From assembly GCF_001541315.1 (NCBI RefSeq), contig NZ_LMVK01000013.1, positions 50,008 through 114,007 of the forward strand: DNA of 64,000 bases, given 5' to 3'. Each line of letters starts with the position of its first letter. Within the stretch, counting starts at the first letter, position 1. A program made the position numbers and the translations under genes. Under the pieces are notes generated by a model that ran no database searches, was not told the origin of the DNA, and saw nothing but the letters and a program-made list of their open reading frames with translations. The stretch comes from Agrobacterium tumefaciens str. B6 (GTDB lineage Bacteria > Pseudomonadota > Alphaproteobacteria > Rhizobiales > Rhizobiaceae). Of the stretch, positions 8,876 through 16,887 are shown one piece after another.

Positions 8876-9972
8876 AAACCAAGCTGCCTATCGATTTCAC
8901 GAGAGCATATGCGAGGTCGGGCAAAACGCTCGCCGTTGTCGCAACGAGAGACAATGCTGAACCTTTCGATCCTGATGGCCGATTTTATCGGTATGATCGT
9001 GACGACGTGCCGCCGCAGGATTGGACGTATTCCGACTTCGGTTTCCATATTCAAAGCATGACTGTGTATCATAGCGCTGAGCACGCTACGCCAGATGGTT
9101 ATTTCGTTCTGCTGTCGTCGGAGGGTGACGTTTATCACACCTACTGGAAGGAGAATTTTCAAGAGAAAATTCAGGGAGCCGGTAGTTGGAGTGACGATTC
9201 GAAAGGCTACGGGCGTCTCACTCGCATCCGCGAGATCGGGCAACACCTATATGCCTGCGGAGAGGGGGGGCAAATCTATGTTCGCAAGGGGAACAATGAT
9301 TGGCGTCTCCTGACCGATAAATTGTTGCTGAACCCAAATGCGCAGGAGGAAGCAAAGCCTGAAAAAGAGCCGGAATTTCTTTCTCCGGAATGGCAGGAAT
9401 GGGTCACTCGGTCGGCCCTCAATCCAGCCTCCCGCGATATACTGTTCTTTGACATAAACGGTTTGTCGGAAGAAGCCATCTATCTTTGCGGGGAGGAGGG
9501 GCCTGGCACCAAACCGGTCCTTTGTTTCTGGGATGGTCATGAGTTGCACGAACTGAAAATTCCAATTCCGGTGGCCGCTTTGACCGGAATTTACATCGAG
9601 AATCCTGACAGTGTCTGGATATGTGGGAGAGAAGGTGTTCTCATACACGGAAGTCACACACGGGGATTTTCGCCTGTCGCATTACGGCAGCAGCATAATC
9701 TCTTTCACATGATCACTCCGTATCGGGAAAAACTCGTCATGGCGGCGAGCGTTCGTCCCGGCGGTCTTTATGAGTATGATCCCAAGACAGGACGTTTTGG
9801 CAGATTTGATCCTCCTCTTCCGCGCTTGAGCAATCGTGATGATAACGAATCTATCGACAATGGTCCGTTTTTTGCGCAGGTGATCGAAAACGTGCTTTGG
9901 GTCGTCGCATCGAAAGATGTTTTCCGCTTCGATGGTGCGGCTTGGGAGCGGATAGAACACCCAGATCTCTGA
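8872..9972 (+). CDS. Putative immunity protein with beta-propeller-like repeats
   Basis: 366 residues, no signal peptide, overlapping the toxin stop by ATGA. Position predicts that it neutralises the HNH-like toxin in the cytoplasm. I do not recognise the family. Repeated units of about 40 residues are visible, each with a hydrophobic strand ending in a Cys-Gly-Glu/Arg turn: IGQHLYACGEGGQIYVRKG, EEAIYLCGEEGPG, PDSVWICGREGVLIHG, then LVMAASVRPGGLYEYD and NVLWVVASKDVFRFDG. This suggests a beta-propeller. It is far larger than most T6SS immunity proteins, and its bases are AT-richer than the flanking genes, consistent with transfer together with the toxin module. Function is from context only. 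Confidence 0.65.
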   Translation: MKTKLPIDFTRAYARSGKTLAVVATRDNAEPFDPDGRFYRYDRDDVPPQDWTYSDFGFHIQSMTVYHSAEHATPDGYFVLLSSEGDVYHTYWKENFQEKIQGAGSWSDDSKGYGRLTRIREIGQHLYACGEGGQIYVRKGNNDWRLLTDKLLLNPNAQEEAKPEKEPEFLSPEWQEWVTRSALNPASRDILFFDINGLSEEAIYLCGEEGPGTKPVLCFWDGHELHELKIPIPVAALTGIYIENPDSVWICGREGVLIHGSHTRGFSPVALRQQHNLFHMITPYREKLVMAASVRPGGLYEYDPKTGRFGRFDPPLPRLSNRDDNESIDNGPFFAQVIENVLWVVASKDVFRFDGAAWERIEHPDL

Positions 9973-10004
9973 GTTGCGAGCTTCCGAAGGCTTCGAATGT
10001 TATT

Positions 10005-10233
10005 GATGCGGCTGGGTCTGCCTGAGGCCTTCTAAAATCGCAGCAACGTGGACCGGGAGGGAAATGGCATGAGCCTCCCCCCGACAACTACAGCGGCGAA
10101 CCACAATGCCGAGACACATGGGCCGCCACCGGGACGCTGCAATACGGCTGCATGTCCTTGATGAGGCACGTATCATCTCTTTGGCGCTTGATGTATCCCT
10201 GACCCAGGTTGGCTCATCGGTGATGTCTATTCC
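10005..10233 (+). pseudogene. Remnant of a second DUF2169/DUF4150 adaptor-effector junction
   Basis: This gap repeats the junction at about 7259-7474. Its first part, read in frame up to the TGA at 10070-10072, gives an ending LRPSKIAATWTGREMA, matching the adaptor ending LKSPETEAALTERETA. An overlapping ATG at 10069 then starts a DUF4150-like gene. DNYSGEP, LDEARIISLALDVSLTQVGS and SVMSIP can be recovered only by changing frame, so small indels have broken it. Similarity stops after about 10233, just ahead of the convergent GGDEF-EAL gene. The adaptor body, the toxin end and any immunity gene of this copy are missing. Identification is by direct comparison inside this window. Confidence 0.8.
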
Positions 10234-10270
10234 GGCGCTGGGGAAGTTTTACTTGGGAGCGCATCGGAGC

Positions 10271-12256
10271 TTACCACCAAGCCTTGTTTGGATTTTTGAG
10301 AGCTATGGATTTGGTGCGATGTTTGGGACTCGCCTGGCCCGAAAGAAACGCACCGACATCCTCTTCCCGAAGCGGCGGCGCATAGATGTAGCCCTGCACC
10401 AGCGTGGCGCCGAGGCCTTCGAGTGCGGTTAGCTCGGCTGGTGTTTCCACCCCTTCCACCACGCATTCCAGTCCCATGTCGCGACTGAGGGTGAGGAGGG
10501 ATTTCACGATTTTGTAGCTGGCCGGTTTTTCGTGCAGGTCCGTGACGAAGCTGCGGTCGATCTTGATCTTGGTCAGCGGCAATGCATGCAGTCGCGTCAG
10601 GCTGGAATAGCCGGTGCCGAAATCGTCCAGCGATATGCCGCAGCCGAGGCGGCGCAGCATTTCGACCGATTGCCTCACCTGTTCGAAATCATGGGCAAAA
10701 GCCGTCTCGGTAATTTCAAGGTCCAGACGTCGTGCATCGAAACAGCTGTTTTCGATGATGCCGAGCAGGGATAGTACGCCCTCGTGGGAGTTGAGGTCCT
10801 GAGCCGAAAGGTTGAACGACAGGCGCAGGGAGGGTTCCCATTTCGAGGCGGAGGCGAGCGCCGTCTTGAGAAGCGGCCGTGTCAGTGAGCTGACGATGCC
10901 GGCCCGTTCCGCGATGGAGAAGAACTGGCAAGGCGGCACATGCCCGAGAACCGGGCTGTGCCAGCGCGCCAGCGCTTCAAAACCCGCCGTTCTGCCGTCG
11001 CGTATATCGACAATCGGCTGGAACACGACTGAAAGCTCGTTTTCCATATTCCTCTGTTTGAGCAGATGTTCGATGCGTGCTTCGATATTGATCTGCTTTT
11101 CGTGTTCCGCATCGAACAGAACGGCATCGCCACGGCGGGGTTTTTTGGCATGGTAGAGGGCATAGTCAGCCCTGTCGAAAAGCTGCTCGAGCGTGGAGGC
11201 GAGGTGTGGAAAGACCGCTATTCCCATGGATGCGGAAACATGCACCGTTCCCTCAGGCATATGGTAAGGCGCCCTCAGCTGCTCGGAGATCGCATTGGCA
11301 TTTGCCACGAGTTGCGCATCGTCAGGTATGATAGGCGCGACAATGGCAAATTCGTCGCCACCCAGTCGAAACGCCTTGCTGGCCTTAAGATTGGCGGTGA
11401 GGCGCTTGCTGACATTGATCAGCAGCCTGTCTCCCACGGAATGTCCATAGAGGTCGTTGACCGGCTTGAACCCGTCCAGATCGATGACCCCCAGCGCCAG
11501 CCGGGTTCCGTTCGCCCTGGCCTTTTCGAGCTCGGCTTCAAGGTGGGCGAAGAAGGCGCGGCGGTTGGGCAGTTCCGTCAGGCTGTCAATATTGGCAAGC
11601 AGCAGGTTTTCATTGCTGAGCGCTTCCGTGCGCTGCTGTGAAATGACCATGCGCTCAAAATTGCGGTAGTTGGTCAGCAGGATGGACATCATGCCGGTAC
11701 AGACCAGCAGCACGTTGATGGCGATGGCAACAAATGTCGGTTGCCGCGACGCCAGAAAAAAGGCGATGAAGGCGCCATTGACGATGACCGTCACCATGAA
11801 AGCGGCCGAGCGCACATACATCAGACAGAAAATGCAGGAAATGACGGTAATCGCCATATAGAAGGCGACGTGGGATCGCGTGTAGGCATCCCCATAGGGC
11901 ACCAGCAAAAAAGACCAGAGCGTGAACGCCATGGCGATGCCGGCAGCCAGGCGGTTTGTACGCCGGAGGGCGGCATGAGCCACTTGTGGAGCTGGATCAA
12001 TACCACGCGTCCTCCACCAGAAGGTGACTCTCAGCGTGCAGCCGAGGGTGAAGAGGCCGGGAATTCCAACGGTGAGCCAGAGCGGCGCCACCTGCATATG
12101 CGTTACGGCAAGCGCCCATGTACTTGAGAGCAGAATGAAATACATCATCGGCATCTGTCGGGTGAAAGCACGGTACTGCGCTTTCAGCAGATCAGGATTG
12201 TCGGACCGAACGGACACGAAGTCCTGCAATTTTTGTGTGGCGGTCAGGAATTTCAT
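10271..12256 (-). CDS. Membrane-bound GGDEF-EAL cyclic-di-GMP protein
   Basis: 661 residues. Residues about 35-205 hold several hydrophobic helices (for example WALAVTHMQVAPLWLTVGI, VLLVCTGMMSILL), making an integral membrane sensor part. A GGDEF domain follows with an intact RLGGDEFAIVAP motif, then an EAL domain with GFEALARWHSP, LDLEITETAF, LDDFGTGYSSLTRL and CVVEGVETPAEL, the residues needed for phosphodiesterase activity. Both halves therefore look catalytically possible. The RxxD inhibitory site is absent before GGDEF (KASKAF is found there), so product inhibition at that site is unlikely. It faces the phosphatase cluster across a 340-bp gap. Which activity dominates cannot be read from the sequence. 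Confidence 0.92.
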   Translation of the reverse strand: MKFLTATQKLQDFVSVRSDNPDLLKAQYRAFTRQMPMMYFILLSSTWALAVTHMQVAPLWLTVGIPGLFTLGCTLRVTFWWRTRGIDPAPQVAHAALRRTNRLAAGIAMAFTLWSFLLVPYGDAYTRSHVAFYMAITVISCIFCLMYVRSAAFMVTVIVNGAFIAFFLASRQPTFVAIAINVLLVCTGMMSILLTNYRNFERMVISQQRTEALSNENLLLANIDSLTELPNRRAFFAHLEAELEKARANGTRLALGVIDLDGFKPVNDLYGHSVGDRLLINVSKRLTANLKASKAFRLGGDEFAIVAPIIPDDAQLVANANAISEQLRAPYHMPEGTVHVSASMGIAVFPHLASTLEQLFDRADYALYHAKKPRRGDAVLFDAEHEKQINIEARIEHLLKQRNMENELSVVFQPIVDIRDGRTAGFEALARWHSPVLGHVPPCQFFSIAERAGIVSSLTRPLLKTALASASKWEPSLRLSFNLSAQDLNSHEGVLSLLGIIENSCFDARRLDLEITETAFAHDFEQVRQSVEMLRRLGCGISLDDFGTGYSSLTRLHALPLTKIKIDRSFVTDLHEKPASYKIVKSLLTLSRDMGLECVVEGVETPAELTALEGLGATLVQGYIYAPPLREEDVGAFLSGQASPKHRTKSIALKNPNKAWW

Positions 12257-12536
12257 TTATGGCTCTTCAAGTACAGAGCGGCATTTGTAACTTAATTCCC
12301 GTTACATCATTGGAAATGCACAGGGTTAACCGACATAAAACTGTATCAACCGCAAGATGCAGGTGCTGCATTTCGCAACATTTCATTATTTTCGTTATTA
12401 AGCGTTTCCTGCATTGGTATTACTGATGCGTGAGAAAACCCTTCGCTTCTTGCCATGCGCCGGGCGAATCTATTGACCTGGCAGGATGAAGCTTCTCGCC
12501 TGCGATATTCATAAGTTCCTTTTAGACTCCCTTGAA
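12257..12536. other. Divergent intergenic region, AT-rich
   Basis: This is most of the 340-bp gap between the GGDEF-EAL gene (left, reverse) and the IMPase-family gene (right, forward). It is clearly AT-richer than the genes around it. I see no coding potential and no recognisable RNA. Promoters of both genes should lie here, but no strong sigma-70 match stands out in this part. Confidence 0.5.
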
Positions 12537-12577
12537 AAATTTGAACGCGCGTGCATTATGAACGCGTGTTCAAATTT
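12537..12577. promoter_or_regulatory. Long inverted repeat, candidate operator
   Basis: Arms of 16 bp (AAATTTGAACGCGCGT and ACGCGTGTTCAAATTT) pair with one mismatch around a 9-bp spacer, ending 19 bp before the IMPase start. A possible promoter (TTGAAA at 12532-12537, CATTAT at 12554-12559, 16-bp spacing) would put its -10 element inside the spacer, so a bound dimer would block it. No T-run follows, so it is not a standard terminator. The cognate regulator is unknown. Confidence 0.6.
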
Positions 12578-12596
12578 CTAGGAATGGTTCTTACAC

Positions 12597-13403
12597 ATGG
12601 ATTCAATCCACTATCCCGACACATTGGCCGCGAGAGCCGAACTGTGCCGCAGCGTTATTCTTTCCGCCGGGGAGCTGGTGCTGAAAGGCTTCGAGGGCGA
12701 GGCCACGCGCAGCTTTTCGATGAAGGGGCCGCAGGATTTTCTGACGGTGACGGATGCGGCTTCCGAAGCGCATATTCGCGGCGCGATCTCGGCGGCTTTC
12801 CCGGATGACAGTTTTTTCGGCGAAGAGGGCGGCGGCGAGATCGGTGAGCGCGTCTGGGTGGTGGATCCAATCGATGGCACCGCGAATTTTGCCCGTGGCA
12901 TTCCGCATTTCTGCATCTCCATCGCCTATGTCGAAAACGGCCGGACCGAAATCGGGGCGATCTACAACCCCGCCCTCGGCGAGCTTTATCTCGCCCGCCG
13001 GGGCGAAGGTGCGACCCGCAATGGGGAGCCGATCCGGACGTCGGAAACGGAGCGTTTCGATGCGGCTTCGATCGAGATGGGGTGGTCTACCCGCGTCGCG
13101 AATGCCACCTATCTCGATGTGGTCAGCAAGCTGCTCGATATGGGCGCGAATGTCCGCCGCGCCGGCTCCGGTGCTCTGGCGCTTGCCTATGTGGCCGATG
13201 GCCGTTCCGATGGCTATCTCGAATTGCATATGAATTCATGGGATTGTCTTGCGGGCCTGCTACTCGTCAGCGAAGCTGGCGGCGACGTGTGCCCATTTCT
13301 GGAAATCGGCAGTTTGCGGGATGGCGGGCCGGTGCTGGCTGCAGCCGCCGGTGTTGCCAAAGGCGTCAGCCAGGCGTCGAATATAGTCCTTGCCGCGCGG
13401 TAG
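12597..13403 (+). CDS. Inositol monophosphatase-family phosphatase
   Basis: A 268-residue member of the IMPase/histidinol-phosphate/fructose-bisphosphatase-like superfamily, which removes phosphate from small sugar or polyol phosphates using two or three Mg ions. The metal-binding motifs are complete: FFGEEGGGE near residue 78, WVVDPIDGTANFARG near 88-102 and NSWDCLAGLLLVSEAG near 217. It is probably cytoplasmic, having no signal peptide. It opens a run of three phosphatase-type genes on one strand behind the palindrome at 12537. Whether the substrate is inositol-1-phosphate, histidinol phosphate or another compound cannot be told from the motifs. Confidence 0.88.
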   Translation: MDSIHYPDTLAARAELCRSVILSAGELVLKGFEGEATRSFSMKGPQDFLTVTDAASEAHIRGAISAAFPDDSFFGEEGGGEIGERVWVVDPIDGTANFARGIPHFCISIAYVENGRTEIGAIYNPALGELYLARRGEGATRNGEPIRTSETERFDAASIEMGWSTRVANATYLDVVSKLLDMGANVRRAGSGALALAYVADGRSDGYLELHMNSWDCLAGLLLVSEAGGDVCPFLEIGSLRDGGPVLAAAAGVAKGVSQASNIVLAAR

Positions 13404-13468
13404 CTGCGGCGGGATGATTTATGACGGAGGCCCTCCAAAAGGGGGCTCCGTGCATGTGGAGGAATGAA

Positions 13469-14077
13469 ATGGATGGACCCGTTTATGCCCGGCCAGCAAT
13501 CAGCCTGATTGCGGAAGGGTTGGGCCCGCACAATGCTGCGCTTTACATTGGCGGCAGCGATGGTGCGGGTGATCTCGGGCTCCTGCGCCGTCATGGCATC
13601 ACCATCGTCGTCAATTGCGCCGTCAATCTGGATATCAATCTCGTGCAGGCCACGGCAGAAGAGGGCGACAGGCGCGCGGTAGGTTATGGCGACATTCGTT
13701 ATTACAAGCTCGGCCTTATTGATGGCGAGGGTAGCCCCGACACCATGATGCTCGGCGCCTATTACATTCTCGACGGCGCGCTTCGCCAGACCATGCCGAA
13801 GCGGGAAACCTATCCCTTTGCCGATGGCGGCAATGTGCTCGTCAATTGCCGCGGCGGCCGCAGCCGCTCCGTTTCACTGGTGGCGCTTTTCCTGCACAAG
13901 CAGCAGCCGGATCTCTATCCCACCCTCGACGATGCACTGGCCGTGATCCGCACGAAACGGGAATTGCGGCCGGATGAATGGTTCGAGACACCGAAACCGA
14001 TGCTTTATGCCGCCGCTCGCCGTGCTTCCGAATGGATCGACATGGTCGAGGGCAGAAAGACCGTTCACTCATGCTGA
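13469..14077 (+). CDS. Dual-specificity-phosphatase-like protein
   Basis: 202 residues from the ATG at 13469, which has GGAGG 6 nt upstream. An earlier in-frame ATG at 13421 lies at the edge of a hairpin (13422-13452) and lacks a good ribosome site. The cysteine phosphatase loop CRGGRSRS fits CxxGxxR, with Asn replacing the usual preceding His (VNCRGGRSRS), and a general-acid aspartate may be in LIDGEGSPD. The fold matches the DSP/PTP superfamily, which acts on phospho-Tyr/Ser/Thr or, in some branches, on inositol phosphates or RNA ends. Its stop overlaps the next gene by 7 bases, so the two are probably made together. Substrate unknown. Confidence 0.8.
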   Translation: MDGPVYARPAISLIAEGLGPHNAALYIGGSDGAGDLGLLRRHGITIVVNCAVNLDINLVQATAEEGDRRAVGYGDIRYYKLGLIDGEGSPDTMMLGAYYILDGALRQTMPKRETYPFADGGNVLVNCRGGRSRSVSLVALFLHKQQPDLYPTLDDALAVIRTKRELRPDEWFETPKPMLYAAARRASEWIDMVEGRKTVHSC

Positions 14078-15756
14078 CACGCACGCTTCCCTCCGTTGCC
14101 GTCATCGCCGACGCGCATTTTCACGACACGGCTGCCGATTTCGGGTTTCCCGGCATCGAGATCAATGGCCAGCGCATCACCATGCGCAGCTGGTCCGATA
14201 CACGCGAATCCACCCGGGTTTTCAACGAAAGCACCGATGCGCTGCACGCGGCGCTTGAAGAAGTGCGGCAGCGCGGCATTCGCCACGTGGTGCTGCTTGG
14301 CGATTATACCGATGACGGCCAGCGGGAAACGACTGAGACGCTGAAGGGCATTCTGCAGCGCCACAGCCATGCCCACGGCACCGCCTTTTATGCACTGCCC
14401 GGAAATCACGATATTTTCGGCCCACGTGGCCGGCACCATACCAAGGAATTTCTGACGGAGAACGGCAGATGCCTTTCCGTTTCAAGCGATGCACGGCGGG
14501 CCGGCGAGCGTGTCATTATCAGCGATCGTATGTATTGCGAGGGTTATCCGGCGGGCCTTGGCCCCATGGCGGCCTTCGGTTATTTCCGTCAGTCGGATTA
14601 TCTGCATTGGGAAACCCCCTTCGGTCTTTCCGATGCGGCGGAAGACCGGATGTACGAGGTGCGCTCACCCGACGGGCGGAATGTCTATAGCCTGATGGAT
14701 GCTTCCTATCTGGTCGAGCCGGAGCCGGGCCTGTGGCTCCTGATGATCGACGCCAATATTTTCGAACCACTCGATGGTGAGTTTGAAAGGGGTGAGGACG
14801 CGGCTTTTACCGACAGTACCTACGGCGGCTGGAACGCGCTTTTGCGCAGCAAGCCCTTCATCATCGACTGGATCGCTGATGTGCGCCGCAGGGCACAGGC
14901 GCTTGGCAAGACATTGCTCGGCTTTTCCCACTATCCGGCGCTCGATCCTTTCGACGGCGCAAGCGGTGCGGAAGGCGCCCTGTTCGGAAAAACCAATGTC
15001 GTGCGCCGCACGCCGCGCAAGGCGGTGGAGGATGCGCTGCTGCAGGCCGGGCTTGCCGTCCATTTCAGCGGGCACCTGCATGTGGAAGGCGTAACCCGGC
15101 GCGGTGAGGGCGAAAATTTGCTCACCAATATCGCCGTGCCGTCGCTCGTCGCCTTTCCGCCCGCCTTCAAGGTCGTGCACCCGTCGCGTCAGGAAATCCG
15201 CGTCGAGACGGTGGAGATGGCCGCCCTGCCGGTCAATGGCCGCATTTGCCATGGTTACGCACAGGAAACAGCACTGGCGGGTGAGGAAAACGACCGGGCT
15301 TTCGCGGCGGGTAATTACGGTGATTTTCTGCTGGGTCACAACAGGGCGCTGATCAGGCATCGTTATTTCACCAGGGAATGGCCGGCCGAGGTCGTCAGGG
15401 CAATCGCCGACAAAAGCATTCAGGGCGTTCTCGACCTGCTTGGAGACGAAGACCGATCCTCGTCTGATGCTGCTGTCCTGTCCTCAGACCTGCCGATGTT
15501 CGAGCTGATTGCCGACTGGTATTGCCTGCGCCAGGGCGCAGGTCTTTCGCTGCCGCATATCGCGCCGCAACGGCTTTCCCTTTATCGAACGCTGGCGGAA
15601 CGCTTTGGTCGTGAGCCGGATCATCACGATGGCTCGGTGGAGAGCTTTCTCGAAATCTTCTTCGGAGCACTCGGCCTGTTTCTTGAGCGTGCCGAAGGCA
15701 GCCCGCGCGATCTGGAGCTTCGGCTTGCGCCGCACCATGAACGCGTTGCGGTTTGA
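14071..15756 (+). CDS. Calcineurin-like metallophosphoesterase
   Basis: 561 residues. The N-terminal 370 carry a full metallophosphoesterase signature: VIADAHFHD, LLGDYTDDG, LPGNHDIFG and, near residue 335, HFSGHLHVEG. These are the two-metal ligands of phosphodiesterases, nucleotidases and phosphatases. The C-terminal 170 residues are mainly helical and unlike the catalytic core; I do not recognise them. No signal peptide is evident at the chosen ATG (14071), which overlaps the DSP-like gene. Being the third phosphatase in a row suggests a shared pathway for a phosphorylated substrate, but that is inference. Confidence 0.88.
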   Translation: MLTRTLPSVAVIADAHFHDTAADFGFPGIEINGQRITMRSWSDTRESTRVFNESTDALHAALEEVRQRGIRHVVLLGDYTDDGQRETTETLKGILQRHSHAHGTAFYALPGNHDIFGPRGRHHTKEFLTENGRCLSVSSDARRAGERVIISDRMYCEGYPAGLGPMAAFGYFRQSDYLHWETPFGLSDAAEDRMYEVRSPDGRNVYSLMDASYLVEPEPGLWLLMIDANIFEPLDGEFERGEDAAFTDSTYGGWNALLRSKPFIIDWIADVRRRAQALGKTLLGFSHYPALDPFDGASGAEGALFGKTNVVRRTPRKAVEDALLQAGLAVHFSGHLHVEGVTRRGEGENLLTNIAVPSLVAFPPAFKVVHPSRQEIRVETVEMAALPVNGRICHGYAQETALAGEENDRAFAAGNYGDFLLGHNRALIRHRYFTREWPAEVVRAIADKSIQGVLDLLGDEDRSSSDAAVLSSDLPMFELIADWYCLRQGAGLSLPHIAPQRLSLYRTLAERFGREPDHHDGSVESFLEIFFGALGLFLERAEGSPRDLELRLAPHHERVAV

Positions 15757-15788
15757 ACTGAAGAGTTTTGCCCGGAAGGAGATTTGGT

Positions 15789-16775
15789 CTAGCGCGCGGT
15801 GATACGCTCGACCATGGAAACGGGCACGACCTGAAGCCGGGTTTCCGGCTCATCGTTATCGAGCGCGGTCAAAACCTTGTCGGTCAGCGCATCGAAGGAC
15901 TGGGCAATGGTCGTCAGCTGGTAGCTTTTCCAGGCGGCCTGCGGAATATCGTCGAAACCGACGATCGAGATATCTTCCGGCACCCGGCGGCCCATTTCCA
16001 GCCGGGCGGCATCCATGAAACCAAGCGCCAGCAGATCGGTCACGCAGAAGGCGCCGTCTATCGTCTTGTCCGTGAGCAACTCGCGGCCGGCCTGATACCC
16101 GCTGTCATAGCTCGTCGGCCCGCCGGACCATGGCACGACCTCGACGCCTTCGATGCTCATGCGCTGGGTGAAGGCGCTGGCGCGGCGTAACTGTGCCGGC
16201 GTCTGGCTGCCGCTGGAAATGACCGCGACCTTCTTGCACTTTGCCTGGACAAGCCGCATGGCGGCAAGATCGGCACCGCGGGAATCGTCGCTCAGCACCA
16301 TGTTTGTATCGGTGCGATCAAGACGCTGATTGATGAGGATGAGGCGCACGCCATTGGCGATGCATTCATCAACGATCGAAGCCGGTGGTTCACCGGAGAG
16401 AACGACGATGGCCTGTGCGCGGAACTCGAAGAGACGCTCGATCAGCGGCGCAATGTCCTTGCGGGCATCCGCCGCATTCAGCAACAGACATTGCAGGCCA
16501 CGGCGCAGAAGCCCGATGCTGAGGAGATCCAGCTGCTTTGAAATGAAGGGAGAACTGAGATTGGCGCCGACGACGCCGATGAGATTGGAGCGGTCATTGT
16601 TGAGACCCTGCGCCAGACGGTTGACGCGGTAGCCGAGTTCCTGTGCGGCTTTTAACACCTTGCGCCGCACGGCCTTCGATACGCTGCCGCCGGGTGTGAA
16701 GGTGCGCGAGACGGCGGAACGCGAGACCCCGGCCTTTTTCGCCACCTCTTCAGCTGTCACGAACCCTCTCGCCAT
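15789..16775 (-). CDS. LacI-family transcriptional regulator
   Basis: 328 residues. The N-terminal helix-turn-helix (TAEEVAKKAGVSRSAVSRTF, hinge VNRLAQGLNNDRSNLIG) is followed by a periplasmic-binding-protein-like effector domain ending with TTIAQSFDALTDKVLTALD. The hinge and early effector domain are typical for a sugar-responsive repressor. It is convergent with the phosphatase run and follows the TerC/CBS gene at 112 bp on the same strand. No sugar operon touches it, so its targets are probably elsewhere. The effector cannot be predicted. Confidence 0.9.
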   Translation of the reverse strand: MARGFVTAEEVAKKAGVSRSAVSRTFTPGGSVSKAVRRKVLKAAQELGYRVNRLAQGLNNDRSNLIGVVGANLSSPFISKQLDLLSIGLLRRGLQCLLLNAADARKDIAPLIERLFEFRAQAIVVLSGEPPASIVDECIANGVRLILINQRLDRTDTNMVLSDDSRGADLAAMRLVQAKCKKVAVISSGSQTPAQLRRASAFTQRMSIEGVEVVPWSGGPTSYDSGYQAGRELLTDKTIDGAFCVTDLLALGFMDAARLEMGRRVPEDISIVGFDDIPQAAWKSYQLTTIAQSFDALTDKVLTALDNDEPETRLQVVPVSMVERITAR

Positions 16776-16848
16776 TCAACTCCCCCGTTGCGAACCATGG
16801 TCTGATATCACAGGCCATAGGGCGTCGCCTATTCCAATCCAAACATTT

Positions 16849-16882
16849 GCGCGGGAGATGCCCTGCCGGCCACCTCCCGCGC
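16849..16882 (-). terminator. Hairpin after the TerC/CBS gene
   Basis: GCGCGGGAG and CTCCCGCGC form a perfect 9-bp stem around a 16-nt loop, starting 6 bases past the TerC/CBS stop when read on the reverse strand. The bases beyond (AAATGTTTGG) are only weakly T-rich, so termination may be partial. Confidence 0.45.
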
Positions 16883-16887
16883 CGGGA

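Noticed and set aside
10106..10432. 108-codon forward frame behind the T6SS immunity gene
   Set aside because: Only part of its residues match the DUF4150 start, after a frame change, and the rest runs antisense into the GGDEF-EAL gene. It is better described as part of the remnant.
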